From: Allium sativum
Taxonomy: Eukaryota; Streptophyta; Magnoliopsida; Asparagales; Amaryllidaceae
Assembly (NCBI GenBank): GCA_030737875.1
Contig: CM060915.1
Coordinates: 628,930,786-628,994,785 of the forward strand
Length of the DNA stretch: 64,000 nt
Direction of reading: 5' to 3'
The position numbers and the translations under genes are program-made. The notes under the pieces are model-generated. The model searched no databases, was not told the DNA's origin, and saw only the letters and a list, made by a program, of their open reading frames with translations. Numbering within the stretch: the stretch's first letter is position 1; each line of letters begins with the position of its first letter. Below are positions 60,501 to 64,000 of this stretch, in pieces.

Positions 60501-63500
60501 TTGAAAAAGAAATATTTGAAATAGAATATTTGAAAATAAAGGAATATATGAAGCCGTGTTGATTAGATTGACGCCATTTTGACGTGAACGATATTTATAT
60601 CGATTTTAAAACGATTTCGAAATGAATTGAATTGAAAACGATTTCAAAATGAATTGAATTGAAAACGATTTCGAAATGAATTGAATTGAAAACGAATTCG
60701 AAATGAAATGAATTGAAAACGATTTCGAAATAAAATGATTTGAAAACGATTTCGAAATGAATTGAATTGAAAACGAATTCAAATGGAATTGAAAGCGAAT
60801 TGAAATGAATTCAAATTGAATTGAAATTCGAATTGAATAGAAATGAATTTTAAAACGAATTTGTAAAGAAGAATTCAATTTTGCTTTGAATTGAAATAGA
60901 AGTTGAAATAGAATTTGAAACGAATTTAAAATTATTTATATAATTCGTTTTAAATAGAAATCGACGAAGTATATATTATATATATAATATAATGGCCTGA
61001 ATAGAACGCGCCGCGCCGCGGCAGTTCGTGAATTTCGACCATTTATTTCAATCGGACATTGCGGGAGATCCGACAGTCGGATTCTCCTAAAACCGGAACC
61101 GTTGGGTTCGTATCGAAAAGAGCTTTCTAATGAAGGTTAGAAATTTGAAATCTAACGGTTGGATTTGGAGATACGTCCAAATCAAATTCGAAAAAGGTCG
61201 CTGTAAGTGCAGTTCGATGGCCGTTAATGGAAATCGACTGTACGGGCCTTGATAAAATTATTAAAAATAGTAATAATGTATGAAAAATCATAAGAAATGA
61301 TTTAGAAAGAATTGGGATGAAAAACTCCATATTTGAAAAGATAAAAATAGATTTTTATCGAAATGAACTAGTTTTGAACTAGAATTATAATTCTATTTAT
61401 TTTTAAATAAATAAATTGAATTCGAAAAGGGTTTTGAAAATAACCAAAATTTCCAATGATTGCATTGGAGTGGATTTGAATCGAAATTGTCTTCGGAATA
61501 TTTCGATGTTGGAATTCGTGATTATACAGGTGTTGTTATGGAAATTTGAAAGATATATTTTTATATCGTTATTTCCACTACGACGTTTGTTAATCGTAGA
61601 ATTTGATATTGAATATAGGCCGATATATTTTCTATTCAGAGCCTTGTGTTTAATATCGAATGTGATTTGGGTTTGTCGTGAATGGTGTCTTCACTAACAC
61701 TGTTCTTGAACCCAGTTGAGAAAAGATTAAATCTTTTTAGTTAGATTTAATGAAGTGTACCAATTAAATGATATTTAATTGGAATTGAATTGATATTGAT
61801 TTTTGGGTTTATCGTGAACAGTGTTTTAAATAACACTTGTTCTTTAACCCGATAATTAATGAATGTGATTTGGGTTTGTCGTGAATGGTGTCTTCACTAA
61901 CACTGTTCTTGAACCCAGTTGAGAAATGATTAAATCTTTTTATTTAGATTTAATGAAAGGTACCAATTAAATGATGTTTAATTGGAATTGAATTGATATT
62001 GATTTTTGGGTTTATCGTGAACAGTGTTTTAAATAACACTCGTTCTTTAACCCAATAATTAATGGAATGTGATTTTGGGTTTATCGTGAACCGTGTTTTA
62101 AATGACACTGATTCTTTAACCCAGTCAAAGATTAAAACTAAGTGGAGTTTTAATGAATCTTTAATTAGATTGAAATAATCGAAATGGAGTATCAGCAGTT
62201 TTGCTCCAGGCGATAGTTAAATCTTTAATTAGATTTGAACGTGAAATGGTAATTGAATTTACCGATAACACTGTGGTGTTAGATATGAAGTATAACCAGT
62301 TTTACTTCATGGGATAAATAGGTTGGGATTGGGAAATTAAAACAAATGATTACTTCGGTAAGTTTCGTTAATCCCGACTAGTTTGAATTGATATTCAAAA
62401 GTAGATTAAAGAATAGATTCAAGAATTTATCTTTGATAAAATTAAGGGGAACCTTTCCCTATGAATGTGAAATTTAGAAACTAACTGTCGATTAGCTAAG
62501 CAGAATGGTTTTCTGGATATTGATCTGATGTTGGTTTCGGCCTTCGGGGTTAATATTTGGGGAATTATTCTCTTGATTAATTTACGGTTAGTGACTAAGG
62601 AATTGGAATGAGGCGTATGTTGTGTTTGTGTAACACTTTTATAATATATACGCGAGTTATTCAGAAAGACCGGGTTTATCCCATTCTGAATAACTGATAC
62701 GACGATAAGTCGAAGATGAAGACGATGGTCGAAGACCGGAAGTCTTCACGTCGTTTGGGTGATAACTGATGATCTTGATTGGGCTGTACACCCAAGAAGA
62801 TGGAAACAGTTAGTGATCGTCCAGACGTGCTTGGAGATCGATGGATATGCGGGGTACTAGGTGCCTCCGGTTTCGTTCAGGCCCAGAACGGACTTGTAAA
62901 TAGACTGTGTGTCTGACATTGGATTTCATTCTGTGTGACTGATATCGGTTGCATAGAGTGGTTTGCCTGTGTGGCATGCTAAGATGCAAATGATCAAGGC
63001 TTCTGTTGAAAAGCAAAGTCTTGTGGTGATGATCAAAGCACAGCCTGTGTGGCACAGCTTTGTGTAACGTGAATTCGCGAGCCTCGCACCCCGGTTATGA
63101 ACCCAAAACGGGAGAGGACCTCAGGGAGGGCATGCGTTTCCTTCTAGCTAGGGTGGTGTCAGTGACCTACCAGCCCTGACATTTATATACTTTTCACCTG
63201 TGTGGTTGTTGCTGTTGCGAGGCGCCTCGGTTTGATCGGACGATCCGGGTCCGATGGAGTCATTCGTTGGCTCATTTACGCCCCAAAGGGCGGGGAAACG
63301 TAGTGTTCAGGCATAATAATCCACATCGGTGGACCGGCCCTGTCGCTCCAAGGCTTGCCTGCGCGCTTGCCTGAGACATGGGCTAGATTGTCTCGAATCG
63401 GTTGAGGACGATCCCTGGCCTCGGTTCATAGACGGAAATCCAATTTCCAAATACGTGACTTTGCGGTTTTATTTGTAAACCTATATATGGCGACATAGTG

Positions 63501-64000
63501 GCATGGGACGCTCATGCCGCCTATGATTGATACTTATGATTTGAAGTGTTTTATACACTATGCACTTATAATAGTATCAAATGATTTGTTTTAAACGTAT
63601 CAAGCATTCTTTGGCTGTTATAAGGGAAAACCCTATCCTCGACTGCGTTGCATTGTGTGATGGGACCTGGGTCTTATAACAGCTTCATTTTTCTTTATTT
63701 AGCATTGCGCTGTTCGTTTTATGCACTGGTATTCTTGGGAGGAAACCCGTTCCGTGTTATACGGCGTGGTCCCTTGATTTACCTAATGATTTAAAATAAA
63801 GATTAATAACTGTTTTAGTTCTCACACCAGTCACATGACTGACCTGGAGTTTATTGTTTTAACCTAAACTCTGGGTGCCCTTATTTTGACACGGGCAGCT
63901 AGTAGTTTTGGTTTTGCAGATTTATATTCACAGGATCCTGGTTTACAGCTGGAACGATATCCGGAAAGCTTTGTATCCGTATATCTCCTTCTAGTTGTGT
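57549..64000 (+). repeat. Family D 3' LTR (truncated by window)
   Basis: Near-identical copy of 49884-56305. Differences noted: poly-A and poly-C lengths at about 58437 and 58660-58770, CCACCCTGATT for CCTCCCCGATT near 58621, an extra TAAAGATAAAAACTGCATTT-type unit near 59062, and an added AAATATTTGAAAAAG unit near 60490. All landmarks of the first LTR are present. Confidence 0.93.

Larger units (their letters stand above)
49884..64000 (+). mobile_element. Young non-autonomous LTR retrotransposon, family D (cut by window end)
   Basis: LTR of 6627 bp (49884-56510), internal domain of 1038 bp (56511-57548) and the first 6452 bp of the second LTR; about 205 bp remain outside. Plus orientation from primer site (56513-56524) and purine tract (57536-57548). 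The LTRs are almost identical: I see scattered single-base differences and length changes in homopolymers and tandem arrays only. So it is the most recent insertion here. It has no coding capacity for gag or pol; LTRs make up over 90 percent of it. Confidence 0.95.

Noticed and set aside
49884..64000. Tandem segmental duplication or assembly error
   Set aside because: The repeats are separated by a correct tRNA-Met primer site and purine tract and have TG...CA ends, as expected for an LTR pair; scattered differences show they are two real copies.

Overview
The window is plant nuclear DNA, almost certainly intergenic heterochromatin of an angiosperm with a repeat-rich genome. It is AT-rich and has no intact host gene, rRNA, tRNA gene, CRISPR or bacterial-type feature. 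Nearly every base belongs to LTR retrotransposons nested in each other. The species cannot be told from the sequence.

I assign the LTRs to five working families by their ends and content: A, B and E (related to each other) and C and D (related to each other). Copies with internal domains carry a primer-binding site matching initiator tRNA-Met (TGGTATCAGAGC), a purine tract next to a conserved TTTCGnGGACGAAA box, and 5-bp target duplications where both sides are visible. None has recognisable gag or pol. These are non-autonomous elements with giant LTRs (3.4-6.6 kb) around tiny internal domains (0.7-1.8 kb). The terminal boxes suggest descent from Ty3/Gypsy chromoviruses of the Tekay/Del type (inference).

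Layout: 1-161, 8721-9535 and 13162-16447 are pieces of one reverse-strand D-like LTR (D-left). It is split by a complete A element (162-8720, duplication ATTTA) and a solo B LTR (9536-13161, duplication GCTTC). D-left itself lies inside the 3' LTR of a reverse-strand C element (16448-32653), whose 5' LTR holds a second solo B LTR (25719-29105, duplication CATTT). C sits in a forward D-like LTR (D-right, 32654-36281 and 47044-48607), which also holds a complete E element (36282-47043, duplication ATGGG). D-right ends inside a decayed Ty1/copia reverse transcriptase/RNase H fragment (48608-49360). After about 500 bp of unassigned AT-rich DNA comes a very young D element (49884 to beyond 64000).

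The most interesting signal is shared by all families. About 1 kb into each LTR is a TATA box, then a leader, then a good 5' splice donor. About 350-450 nt before the LTR end is a CTGACC branch-like motif in a small hairpin, a pyrimidine tract and a CAG acceptor. Read together, each giant LTR seems to carry a 2.3-5.1 kb intron in its 5' leader, and the hairpin arrays and tandem repeats lie inside that intron. This is inferred from sequence only. If right, it explains why the LTRs are so long and gives a group of non-coding retroelements that share cis-signals, presumably mobilised by an autonomous partner not seen here.
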